From positions 1-45,327 of the forward strand of contig JAJDZN010000184.1 in assembly GCA_022824585.1 (NCBI GenBank): a stretch of DNA of 45,327 nucleotides, in the 5' to 3' direction. The translations under genes and the position numbers were made by a program. Below, piece after piece: positions 17,079-26,682 of this stretch. Numbering within the stretch: the stretch's first letter is position 1; each line of letters opens with the position of its first letter. The notes under the pieces are model-generated. The model was not told where the DNA came from and did not search any database. It saw only the letters and a list, made by a program, of their open reading frames with translations. Origin of the DNA: Bryobacterales bacterium. Its GTDB lineage: Bacteria; Acidobacteriota; Terriglobia; Bryobacterales; UBA6623.

Positions 17079-17213
17079 GCGCCGCCGAGCGACGCAGGAC
17101 GGGGTTCCGGAGGCGATACGGCAGCGCGCCGCAGGGTTCGATCATCGAGGGCCGGTCTGGCTGACCCACAGGCCGGCGGCCCCTGGCTGAGCGGGCGGGT
17201 AGAATAGGCGTTC

Positions 17214-18974
17214 GTGGCCTCCTCAGATTCTCGCGCTCCTAGAGCCATTCGCTACGAGCCCGACGAAAAACCACCCGTTGCCCTGTCGCTTGGTCTGGGG
17301 GCGCAGTACGCGCTGCTCAGCATCAGCGGCATCGTACTCACGCCCGCAGTCGTGATCCGGTCGGCCGGCACGGGCGAAGACTACCTGGTGTGGGCCGTAT
17401 TTGCAGGACTTTGCGTGTGTGGCGTCTCCACATTCGTGCAAGCCGTCAGAGTTGGACGTCTCGGTGCTGGCTACATCCTGCTGATGGGAACCTCGGGAGC
17501 CTTCATCGCGGTTTCGGTGTCCGCGCTGGTCGAGGGCGGCCCGGGCCTGCTCGCAGCGCTGGTGATTGCGTCTTCGCTGTTCCAGTTCCTGCTCGCCTCG
17601 CATCTTTCCCTGCTTCGACGCGTCATCACTCCGCTGGTGGCTGGCACGGTCATAATGCTGATCGCCGTCACGATCGTCCCGATTCTGTTCGAGATGTTGG
17701 CGAACGTGCCCGAGGGAACGCCCGCGGGCGGCGCCCAGGCTTGCGCCGGTGCGACCTTTGTCACGACTACGACGCTGGCCCTGCTCGCCTCGGGGGCCTG
17801 GCGGCTGTGGGCGCCCGTGATCGGCGTGGGGGCGGGCTGTGTCGTGGCGTCGTTCTACGGTTTGTACGACACTTCGATGATTGCCGCTGCTCCGTGGATC
17901 GGCCTGCCGGCAACGGGCTGGCCGGGGATCGACTTGAGCTTCGATACGTCGTTCTGGGCGCTGCTGCCGCTCTTCGTCTTGGTGACAATCGTTGGTGCCA
18001 TCGAAACGATCGGGGATGCCATCGGTATCCAGCAGGTCTCGTGGCGCGAGCCGCGCGCCACTGACTTCCGTGCCGTGCAGGGAGCAGTGGCGGCCGATGG
18101 ACTGGGCAACCTCCTGTCAGGCCTGACGTGCACCGTGCCCAACACCACGTACTCCTCGAGCGTGGCCATCACCGTGTTGACCGGCGTCGCGGCGCGCTCG
18201 GTAGGCGTTTGCATCGGAGGCCTGTTCGTGGCCGCTGCGTTCGTTCCGAAGCTCGCCGCAATCATCCTTGCGATCCCGGACCCAGTCGTGTCGGCCTACG
18301 TGCTGGTGCTGTTGGCGATTCTGTTTGCGCTGGGCATTCGTATCGCGATCAAGGACGGGCTGGACTATCGCAAGAGTGTCGTTGTTGGAGTCGCCTTCTG
18401 GCTCGGTGTCGGGTTTCAAAACCAGCAGATCTTCGCCGACAGCTTAGGTGATCTCGGTGCATCGATCCTCGGCAATGGGATGACGGCTGGTGGCCTGGCT
18501 GCGGTCTTGATGGTAGTTGCGATGCAAGCGACCAAGCCGAAGCGGCTGACTCTCAAGACAACCCTGACGGCCAAGTCGCTGCCGGGGGTCGATTCGTTCC
18601 TGCGCGAGTTCGCCGAGCAGCGGCGCTGGGACGACGAAGCCGCGAACCGCCTGCGTGCCGCCGGGGAAGAGGCGATCCTGAGCCTGGTGCCAGCAGATGA
18701 AGACGGTGAGTCCGCAGGTCCCCCGAAGCACCTGCTCTTGGCTCTGTCCGGTGATCGCAATGCCGCGGAGATGGAGTTCATGGCTTCGACGGCTGAAGAG
18801 AATATCGAGGATCGTATTGCACTGCTGGGCCGCTGGGCAGACCAAGGCGGCGAGGAGCCGATCTCGCTGAAGCTGTTGCGGCACTACGCCAGTTCGGTGC
18901 GCCACCAGCAGTACCACGACATCGACATCGTCACCGTGCGCGTGGAGAGGCAAAGCGGTCAGGCAGCGCACTGA
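17214..18974 (+). CDS. NCS2-family nucleobase permease with extra C-terminal soluble domain
   Basis: The 586-residue protein (GTG start) has about 12-14 hydrophobic segments up to residue 440 and NCS2 xanthine/uracil-permease features: SLGLGAQYALLSISGIVLTP at the start and NTTYSSSVAITVLTG in the substrate-binding region. Inner-membrane uptake of a purine or pyrimidine base is likely, but the specificity cannot be read. Unusually, about 135 soluble residues follow (from about 452, FLREFAEQRRWDDEAANRLR to YHDIDIVTVRVERQ). Their layout resembles an RsbW-like GHKL ATPase fold, with an EEA helix near the start and a final LLRHYAS helix and strand, but the ATP-binding N, DxG and GxG motifs are absent. 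It lies 142 bases after the Anbu cluster, probably with its own promoter. Confidence 0.88.
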   Translation: MASSDSRAPRAIRYEPDEKPPVALSLGLGAQYALLSISGIVLTPAVVIRSAGTGEDYLVWAVFAGLCVCGVSTFVQAVRVGRLGAGYILLMGTSGAFIAVSVSALVEGGPGLLAALVIASSLFQFLLASHLSLLRRVITPLVAGTVIMLIAVTIVPILFEMLANVPEGTPAGGAQACAGATFVTTTTLALLASGAWRLWAPVIGVGAGCVVASFYGLYDTSMIAAAPWIGLPATGWPGIDLSFDTSFWALLPLFVLVTIVGAIETIGDAIGIQQVSWREPRATDFRAVQGAVAADGLGNLLSGLTCTVPNTTYSSSVAITVLTGVAARSVGVCIGGLFVAAAFVPKLAAIILAIPDPVVSAYVLVLLAILFALGIRIAIKDGLDYRKSVVVGVAFWLGVGFQNQQIFADSLGDLGASILGNGMTAGGLAAVLMVVAMQATKPKRLTLKTTLTAKSLPGVDSFLREFAEQRRWDDEAANRLRAAGEEAILSLVPADEDGESAGPPKHLLLALSGDRNAAEMEFMASTAEENIEDRIALLGRWADQGGEEPISLKLLRHYASSVRHQQYHDIDIVTVRVERQSGQAAH

Positions 18975-19277
18975 AATCGCGGCTTGCCCGAGCCTGCGAT
19001 CTAGCTGCGAGCGGCGTAGATCGGCCCGCCAGAACCGCGGCTGAGGGTGTCTCTGGAATTGTTCCGCTGGGCAACGCGGCACATCCGGTTCCGAAACGAT
19101 TGATTCCGACGGTTGCTATCGCGTTGAGGGTCGGAAATCGCGCCCGCGGGGCGCTGGCCACAGCGCGCCGGATGCACCGTTGTCGCATGCCGGAGACCCG
19201 TGGTCGAGGTGGCCGCACGCTGCGGTATCGTAGAACTGCTAGCGGGCCGTGACCGGCTCGCGGAGCAGTCCTAGCCT
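18975..19277 (+). other. Intergenic region before recD2
   Basis: These 303 bases contain no convincing gene, tRNA or strong terminator-like hairpin. The DNA stays GC-rich. It presumably carries the recD2 promoter, but no consensus -35/-10 pair stands out. Confidence 0.4.
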
Positions 19278-21514
19278 GTGGACCAGCAAGCGCAGATTCT
19301 CGAACGCGAGGTTCTGTCAGGCTCGGTCGAGCGGGTCGTATTCCACAATCCTGAGAACGGGTTCTGCGTTCTGCGCGTACAGGTTCGCGGGTTGCGGGAA
19401 TTGCAGGCTGTGGTCGGCCGGACGCCCGCGGTCAGCCCCGGCCAATGGATCACGGCATCTGGCCAGTGGGTGAATGACCGCTCTCACGGGCGGCAGTTCG
19501 AGGCCTCTTACATCAAGGCTTCTGCGCCGGAATCGGACTCCGGCATCGAGAAGTACCTGGGCTCCGGCGCGATTCCCGGCATTGGTCCGGTCTACGCCAA
19601 GAAGCTCGTCTCCGAATTCAGCGGCGATGTCTTCAAGGTGATAGAGGCCGATCCGGCGCGATTGCGGGAAGTGCCGGGCATCGGTCCGGTCCGCGCCAAG
19701 CGCATCATCGAGGCGTGGGACGAACAAAAGGTCGTGCGGGAAATCATGATCTTCCTGCACACCCACGGCATCGGCTCGGCCCGGGCGGCACGGATTTACA
19801 AGACGTACGGCGCGGATGCCTTGCAGGTGATGAGCGAGAACCCGTACGTGCTTTCAAGGGACATTCGGGGTATCGGATTCAAGGTTGCCGACAGCATTGC
19901 GATGAAGCTCGGCGTGGACCGCGGCTCTCCGGTTCGCATCCGCGCCGGCATCGGCTACGCGCTGAGCGAGGCCACGGGCGACGGGCACTGCGGCTTGCCG
20001 CGCGAGGAACTGCTCCGCTCGGCCAAGGAACTGCTCGGTGTCGCTCCCGATCGGATCGAGTCGGCCCTGCGGTCGGAGATCGAGGAGGGCAGTGTCGTCG
20101 AGGACAGCGTAGGGGAAGAGCCGTGCTTGTTCCTGTCCCGCCTCCATCGCGCCGAGCGGGGGATCGCCAAGGCGCTGAGCGCGTCGTTGCGCGGAGCGCC
20201 GCCATGGCCCCGGGTGAACACGGACCGGGCCGTCCCATGGGTCGAGCGGCAGATCGATCTCAGACTGGCCCCGAGCCAGATCGAAGCCGTGGGGTTGGCA
20301 TTGCAGTCCAAGGTGATGGTGATCACCGGCGGTCCGGGCGTGGGCAAGACCACGATTGTTAACGCCATCTTGAAGATCCTGCAGGCCAAGGGAGTCGCGA
20401 TCGCGCTTTGCGCGCCGACGGGCCGGGCGGCCAAGCGGCTGGCAGAGACCTCCGGCATGGAAGCCAAGACGATCCACCGGCTGCTTGAGTTCGACCCCGG
20501 TCGCGCCGGATTCCGCCGCAACGTCGACAAGCCCTTGGACTGCGACTTGCTTGTGGTGGACGAGACCTCGATGGTCGACGTGTCGCTGATGAACTCGCTG
20601 ATGCGGGCGCTGCCGGGGCGCGCGGGTCTGCTGCTGGTCGGAGATGTCGATCAGCTCCCCTCCGTCGGCCCGGGCCAAGTGCTGGCCGACCTGATCGCGA
20701 GCGAAGCGGTGCCCGTCGCGCGCTTGGTCGAAGTCTTTCGACAGGCTGCGAGCAGCCGCATCGTCGTCAACGCGCACCGGGTCAATCGCGGCGACCTGCC
20801 GGAGCTTGGCAAGCCGGAAGGGGAAAGCGACTTCTACTTCGTTCCGGCTGACGTGCCGGATGACGCGATCAAGAAGACCGTGGAAATGGTGCGCAGCCGG
20901 ATTCCGCAGCGCTTCGGGCTCGATCCGGTGCGCGACATCCAAGTGCTGTGCCCAATGAACCGTGGCGCTATCGGTGCCGGCGCGCTCAATACCGTGCTCC
21001 AGGGTGCGCTCAATCCGCCCGGCGAGCAGAAGCTGGAACGGTTCGGGTGGAGCTTCGTCCCGGGCGACAAAGTGATGCAAGTCGAGAATGACTACGACCG
21101 CGATGTGTACAACGGCGATATCGGCAGGATCGAATCGCTGGATCTGGAAGACGGGATGATCGTGGTGGATTTCGATGGACGCAAGGTCGACTACACCCTG
21201 CGCGATCTCGATATGCTGGTTCCGGCGTTCGCCACCACGATCCACAAGAGCCAAGGCTCCGAGTATCCCGCTGTGGTGATCCCGCTCATGGACCGCCACT
21301 TCGTCATGTTGCAGCGCAACTTGCTCTACACCGCGATCACGCGGGGCAAGCGACTTGTCGTGCTCGTCGGCCAGCGCAGCGCGGTGAGGCGAGCCGTGCA
21401 GACATCAACGCAGTCGCGCCGCTGGTCCAAGCTCCGGGAGCTCTTGCAGGCCGGTGCCGGGGCCGGCTCGGACCGGCAGGGCAGCTTCGAAGGTACCGGC
21501 GAGGCCGGCTTCGC

Positions 21515-21518
<4 letters not shown>
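19278..21518 (+). CDS. recD2: RecD2-type 5'-3' DNA helicase
   Basis: The 746-residue protein starts (GTG) with an OB-like N-terminal domain (SGSVERVVFHNPENGFCVLR), then tandem helix-hairpin-helix segments (LGSGAIPGIGPVYAKKLV, LREVPGIGPVRAKRIIEAW). The helicase core has Walker A GGPGVGKTT near 350, motif Ia CAPTGRAAKRLAE, Walker B VVDETSMVD near 427, LVGDVDQLPSVGPGQVL and the UvrD-C2 end TIHKSQGSEYPAVVIPL near 654. RecD2 enzymes act outside RecBCD and help in DNA repair and replication-fork handling. No recB or recC is seen. The gene converges with lolD; the two stop codons are read from the same CTAG. Confidence 0.96.
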
Positions 21519-22198
<680 letters not shown>

Positions 22199-22753
22199 CT
22201 GCGCGAAGCCCCTGCATCCATCCTAGCTTGAACACTTCCCGCAGGACATCTGCAGGCGCCGCCGAGGCGTCGATTCTACAGTCAGCCTGGGCGTAGGACT
22301 CCTTTCGGGAGGCGTAGATGCGCAGGAAGCCGGCGCGGTCGCGAGCCAGCGGGCGGTGGGACTCCAGCCGCACCCGTTCCCACAGCGTGTCGGCCGGGGC
22401 GTCGAGCCAGACCGTGGGGCCTGCCTGCCGCAACAGGCTGCGGTTTCGCTCGAACGCATACGTGCCCCCGCCCAGAGCCACCACGCGCGGCACGCCGGCG
22501 CGGCCCATTTCGGCCTGCTCCCGCAGCGCGGCGTGCTCGAAATCGCGGAACCCGTCCTCGCCGCGTGCCTCGAAAATGTCGGGAATCGAGCGTCCCGCGA
22601 GCCTCTCGATCTCGGTGTCCAGGTCGACGAACGACCAGTCGAGCGATTTCGCAAGTTGTCGGCCGATGGTGGACTTGCCGGATCCCATGAAGCCCGCCAG
22701 GAAGATCGCCCTCGGGCTCTCCGGCGGCCGTCCTGCGCCGTGCGCGTCGGTGT

Positions 22754-23545
22754 TCACCCCAGGCCGTCCCTGCGCATCTTGCGTGACATGGCGCTGTGGA
22801 CCAGGGCCGGGCAGAGACGCTCCGCCGCGATCAGAAGCCAGCCGAGGCGAGGCACGACCACCGTTCGCTTGCGCTTGCGAATCCCGGAGCGAATGGCTTC
22901 AGCACACTGGTCGGGGGTGAGCGCAAACACGCCGCGTCCGGGCAGCGGCTTGGTCGAAGCACCTTGCAGCATGTTGCTCATGAATGGCGTGCGCACGTAA
23001 CCGGGGCAAAACGAGAGCACGTGGATCTTCCGTTCGCGCACCTCTGCCCTCAGGACATTGGCGTAGGCGTTCAAAGCATGTTTCGACGAAGCGTAGACGC
23101 CCATGCCGGGCAGGGATAGCTTGCCGGCAATAGAACTCACCATGACGATGCTGCCGCCCGGCCGCATCAGCGGCAGAAGTTGTCGCGTGATCTCCACGGG
23201 CGCCAGGAAGTTCAGCGCCAGCAGGTTCCGGGCATGATCGGGATCGGTAGAGTCTGATGGCGCGAGAATGCCAATGCCCGCGTTATGCACAAGAATGTCG
23301 AGAGCTTCCAACTCGTCCAGCACGCGAGCGCAGAACGAGGAGCGGGCGGCAGGATCGGCGAGATCCGCATCGATGATTCTGGCACCGCCGATCAGGCGGG
23401 CGGTTTCCTCCAATGCCTCCCGTCGACGCCCGTGAAGCACCAGCTGGGCACCTTCGCTGGCGAGCCGAATTGCGCATGCCCGCCCGATTCCGGACGAGGC
23501 TCCCGTCACCAGCGCGGTCTTGTCGGAAAGCTCAGCCGCGCGCAT
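22754..23545 (-). CDS. Short-chain dehydrogenase/reductase
   Basis: The 263-residue classical SDR has the nucleotide-binding motif TGASSGIGRACAIRLASEG near 15-33, the segment LVHNAGIGIL, the catalytic Ser in SIVMVSSIAGKLSLPGMGVY and the YxxxK pair in YASSKHALNAYAN. Arg residues after the second strand (HGRRREALEE) suggest a preference for NADP. The last 50 residues are basic and partly hydrophobic (LGWLLIAAERLCPALVHSAM), as in membrane-associated SDRs of lipid metabolism. The substrate is unknown. It is the first gene of the leftward SDR-aroK-lolD group and is divergent from the AtuA-family gene. Confidence 0.9.
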   Translation of the reverse strand: MRAAELSDKTALVTGASSGIGRACAIRLASEGAQLVLHGRRREALEETARLIGGARIIDADLADPAARSSFCARVLDELEALDILVHNAGIGILAPSDSTDPDHARNLLALNFLAPVEITRQLLPLMRPGGSIVMVSSIAGKLSLPGMGVYASSKHALNAYANVLRAEVRERKIHVLSFCPGYVRTPFMSNMLQGASTKPLPGRGVFALTPDQCAEAIRSGIRKRKRTVVVPRLGWLLIAAERLCPALVHSAMSRKMRRDGLG

Positions 23546-23727
23546 GGTTCAGCCTCGGCCAACCCGGAATGGCCATACTGTAACATGGGCGGCGGCGACT
23601 GCTGGGCGCTGGCGCGGTCGAGCGCAACGCACCCGTGGCAGGAGCCTTGGACGCTAGCTGCGGGTGCTGCGCCAGGCCGCTTCCGGCCTTCGCACCGAGG
23701 TTGCTGGCGCTGCATGAGTTCGAACGG

Positions 23728-25092
23728 GTGCGGGGCGTGATTCGGATCGCAAACGGCCAAGGATTTTGGGGCGACTGGCTCGAGGCTCCGCGGCGCATGG
23801 TGGCAGGAGGGCCGATCGACTATCTGGTGCTGGACTATCTCTCCGAGGTCACTATGTCGATCTTGGAGAAGCAGAGGCGGCGCGATCCCGACAAGGGCTA
23901 CGCGACCGATGCCGTCGATCTGGCAGTGTCCTTGCTGCCGCGCATGCTGGAGAGTGGCATAAGGATCGTCACAAATGCCGGCGGCGTCAACCCGCGCGCC
24001 TGTGCGAGGGCAATCTTGGGGAAGGCGAGCGCAGCCGGCATCCGCGATGCGAAAGTGGCGGTCGTGCTCGGCGACGACATTCTCGACCGAATCGACGAGA
24101 TGACCTCGCGGGGTGTCCGTTTTGACGAGATCGACACGGGGCGGCCGATCCAGGACATACGCGCGGATCTGCTCAGCGCCCACGTCTACCTGGGCGGGTT
24201 TCCGCTGGCGGAGGCCCTGGCGACCGGAGCGCAAATCGTGATTGCCGGCAGGTCAACCGACACCGCCCTGACACTGGCACCCATGATCCATGAGTTTCGC
24301 TGGTCCGAGCAGGATTGGGACAAGCTGGCGGCAGGCACGGTCGCCGGCCACATCATCGAATGTGGCGCGCAGTGCACCGGAGGGAACTACTCGGTAGATT
24401 GGCAGACCCTTCCAGACATGGCAAACATCGGATTTCCGATTGTCGAAGCCGACGAGAGCGGTGACTTCGTGGTCAGCAAGCACCCCGGCACTGGCGGGCG
24501 GATCACGCTAGCTTCGATCAAGGAGCAGCTGCTCTACGAACTTGGCGACCCCAAGGCATACCTGACACCGGACTGCAGCGCCGATTTCACAAGCATCGCC
24601 TTGCGCGACGACGGGCCGGACCGGGTCGCGGTCGAAGGAGTGCGGGGAGGGCGGCGCCCGCCCACTTTGAAGACATCGGTCACGTATGCGGCGGGCTACC
24701 AGGCAGTCGGTAGCTTGGTGTACAGTTGGCCGGACGCGGCCCAGAAGGCACGCGCCGCCGAGAGAATCGTGCGCCAGCGCTTGGACGACCTAGGCTTGAG
24801 GTTCGATGAGGTCCAAGCCGAGGTGCTGGGCGTGGACGCTTGTCATGGCCCGGTTGCGGCGCCGAATCCCGATCCGCCCGAGGTCCAGTTGCGCATCGGC
24901 GTGCGCGCTGCCGAACGCGCCCCGGTCGAGCGTTTCAGCCGCGAGATGATCCCGCTGGTGCTGAACGGGCCGCCTACGGCGACCGGCTTCGGAGAGGGCC
25001 GGCCGCGCGTCAGGCAGGTCGTCGCGCACCATGCCTCGCTGCTGCCGCGCGAGGAGATCAGCGCCACTGTGGAGGTGTTCGACCTGCCGTGA
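23728..25092 (+). CDS. AtuA-family protein (DUF1446)
   Basis: From the GTG at 23728 the protein has 454 residues. The frame is open back to a GTG at 23635, but the conserved N-terminus (VIRIANGQGFWGDWLEAPRR) begins near the chosen start. Family blocks include LDYLSEVTMSILEKQRRRDP, VTNAGGVNPRACARAILG, YLGGFPLAEALATGAQIVIA, GHIIECGAQCTGGNY and SVTYAAGYQAVG. AtuA is required for growth on acyclic terpenes in Pseudomonas, but its reaction is not firmly known. The other atu genes (carboxylase, CoA ligase) are absent here, so terpene use is not supported. It converges with a SnoaL-like gene 17 bases away. Confidence 0.85.
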   Translation: MRGVIRIANGQGFWGDWLEAPRRMVAGGPIDYLVLDYLSEVTMSILEKQRRRDPDKGYATDAVDLAVSLLPRMLESGIRIVTNAGGVNPRACARAILGKASAAGIRDAKVAVVLGDDILDRIDEMTSRGVRFDEIDTGRPIQDIRADLLSAHVYLGGFPLAEALATGAQIVIAGRSTDTALTLAPMIHEFRWSEQDWDKLAAGTVAGHIIECGAQCTGGNYSVDWQTLPDMANIGFPIVEADESGDFVVSKHPGTGGRITLASIKEQLLYELGDPKAYLTPDCSADFTSIALRDDGPDRVAVEGVRGGRRPPTLKTSVTYAAGYQAVGSLVYSWPDAAQKARAAERIVRQRLDDLGLRFDEVQAEVLGVDACHGPVAAPNPDPPEVQLRIGVRAAERAPVERFSREMIPLVLNGPPTATGFGEGRPRVRQVVAHHASLLPREEISATVEVFDLP

Positions 25093-25109
25093 GCCCCCCT
25101 CGCGGCGGG

Positions 25110-25568
25110 CTAGCGCGGGGCGGGCAGCATGTTGCGAATCGCTGCGATGCGCCAGCCGTCGTCGGTGCGCAGGCACACGAAGGTGCTCCACATCTTGCGA
25201 TCCGCGGCCCCGGCGCTGCCCGCGATGACGTAGCGGGCATCGGCCACAGCCACGCCCGGTGCGGGAAAGCGCACCGTTTCGACCGTTAGTGTACGGGTTC
25301 CCGGATTGCGGCTCGAACTGGAGAGCATGCCTTCCACCAGAGCCTCGCGTCCCCGGCGCCACACGCCCGACGACACCAGCTGGTCGGCGTCGGCGGTGAA
25401 CAGCTTGCCGATGGCTTGCGGGTCCCTTGACTCGCGCGCTGCGGCGTAGCGGCCGACCAGGGCCTTGATCTCGTCCGAATCATCCTCGGCCCGCGCGCCG
25501 GTCGCGCTGGCGATGACGAATAGGGCGGCAATCAGCGAGACGGCAAGCGATCGCGATGTCGACGGCAT
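25110..25568 (-). CDS. Secreted SnoaL-like protein (DUF4440/NTF2 fold)
   Basis: The 152-residue precursor has a clear Sec signal peptide ([21 protein letters not shown], cleavage near 27), then a small NTF2-like domain: [20 protein letters not shown], the acidic [20 protein letters not shown] and the closing strand [19 protein letters not shown]. Such domains occur in ketosteroid isomerases, polyketide cyclases and many ligand-binding proteins, so no reaction is assigned. It is the last gene of a leftward run with an EhpF-like enzyme and two secreted propellers; the gap to the EhpF-like gene is 21 bases. Its export places it in the same compartment as the propellers. Confidence 0.85.
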   Translation of the reverse strand: MPSTSRSLAVSLIAALFVIASATGARAEDDSDEIKALVGRYAAARESRDPQAIGKLFTADADQLVSSGVWRRGREALVEGMLSSSSRNPGTRTLTVETVRFPAPGVAVADARYVIAGSAGAADRKMWSTFVCLRTDDGWRIAAIRNMLPAPR

Positions 25569-25589
25569 CTTCTGGCGTTTCCTGCCGGG

Positions 25590-26672
25590 CTAGTAGACTC
25601 CGACCGTTACCGAGCCCGTCTTGGAATCTTGGTACGGGCGCACGTTGCGGACCCCGTCCCAAGGGTACAGGTCGATCGGGCGCTCCCGCTCGCAAATGTC
25701 GCGCTCGGGGAACCTGGGCATGAAGAATTCCCGCGTCAGCGTGGTCAGCACGGCCCTCCCGGTCGCGCCGTACTCGACGACCTCGTCGAGGTTGTCCGGG
25801 TTGCAGACTTCCAGCGCCGCTCGCGGCTGGGGAGGGTAGTAAATGATGGCGTGATTGTCGGCCGGGTCGAACGGCTTGTGGCAGGCCAGGCCCATCAGCG
25901 TGTTGCCGTAGGTGGCCGCGAAGTATGCGCCCTCGAGCAGCTCTTCTCGGGCGAAGCGATGGAATTCCGGCGTCATCTCGGTGCCGCCGCAGAACACGCC
26001 GGTAATTCCGAACTTCTTCAGCGAGATCCGATCGCAGAGGCCCTCCAACAGTTTCGGCGTCGCGAACAGGCAGCGGATCCCGGGGTGCGCTTTCAGGATG
26101 GTGATGGCTTGGTCGAGGCAGTGCTGGCGGTAGCGCTCGGCCTCCTCATACTGGCCGCGCTTGAGCAGCTTGACGACCCAGCGCGGGTCCAGGTCGACCG
26201 AGAACGAAATCCCGCCTCGGACATGGGCGAGGTGCTCGACAGCGAGGCGCAGGCGCCGCGGCCCGGTCGGGCCGAGGTGCAGCCAGTCCGAGCCCGGCGG
26301 AAAGAACTCGTCCGGCAGGGTCTTGGAGAACTCGGCGTAGTCAGTCTGGAAGTCTTCAACGTTGACCCGCGACTTGGGCACGCCGGTCGTCCCGCCGGTT
26401 TCGAAGACGTACACCGGCTTGCCAGCCAAGCCCTTCGGCACCCAGCGTCGGACCGGGCCTCCGCGCAGCCACTCGTCCTCAAAGGGCGGCAGCAGGCGCA
26501 GGTCGTCGAAACCGCCGATGCGGTCGCGCGGATCCCAGGCAAGGCGCTCCTTGGCAAACTCCAGCCAGAACGGGCACCCAGTCTCCGGGTCGAAATGCCA
26601 TGCGACGGTCTCCCGCACGTGCGCGTCCAACGCAGCCTTGGCGGCTTCCATCTTGCCTTGGCCGTTTGACAT
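25590..26672 (-). CDS. EhpF-like atypical ANL adenylate-forming enzyme
   Basis: The 360-residue cytoplasmic protein shows the ANL phosphate-binding loop VYVFETGGTTGVPKSRVN near 95 and the later blocks GVFCGGTEMTPEFHRF, YFAATYGNTLMGLAC and VLTTLTREFFMPRFPERD. It stops where a normal ANL enzyme would enter its C-terminal lid domain. Short length and wording resemble EhpF of the griseoluteate/phenazine pathway and the PaaK group. It probably activates an aryl or acyl carboxylate as an adenylate; the acceptor is unknown, and the annotation rests on motifs only. The start at 26672 has a good GAGGAG ribosome site and lies 10 bases after the propeller gene stop, so the genes are in one operon. Confidence 0.8.
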   Translation of the reverse strand: MSNGQGKMEAAKAALDAHVRETVAWHFDPETGCPFWLEFAKERLAWDPRDRIGGFDDLRLLPPFEDEWLRGGPVRRWVPKGLAGKPVYVFETGGTTGVPKSRVNVEDFQTDYAEFSKTLPDEFFPPGSDWLHLGPTGPRRLRLAVEHLAHVRGGISFSVDLDPRWVVKLLKRGQYEEAERYRQHCLDQAITILKAHPGIRCLFATPKLLEGLCDRISLKKFGITGVFCGGTEMTPEFHRFAREELLEGAYFAATYGNTLMGLACHKPFDPADNHAIIYYPPQPRAALEVCNPDNLDEVVEYGATGRAVLTTLTREFFMPRFPERDICERERPIDLYPWDGVRNVRPYQDSKTGSVTVGVY

Positions 26673-26682
26673 GCCCAGCTCC

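Noticed and set aside
15863..17248. Leftward open frame of 461 codons over the Anbu and transglutaminase genes
   Set aside because: It is antisense to two genes with intact catalytic residues; high GC keeps antisense frames open.
19854..21299. Leftward open frame of 481 codons inside recD2
   Set aside because: It is an antisense shadow with no protein-like motifs; recD2 motifs are continuous on the other strand.
25629..26669. Rightward open frame of 346 codons over the EhpF-like gene
   Set aside because: It is an antisense shadow; the leftward frame has the ANL phosphate-binding loop.
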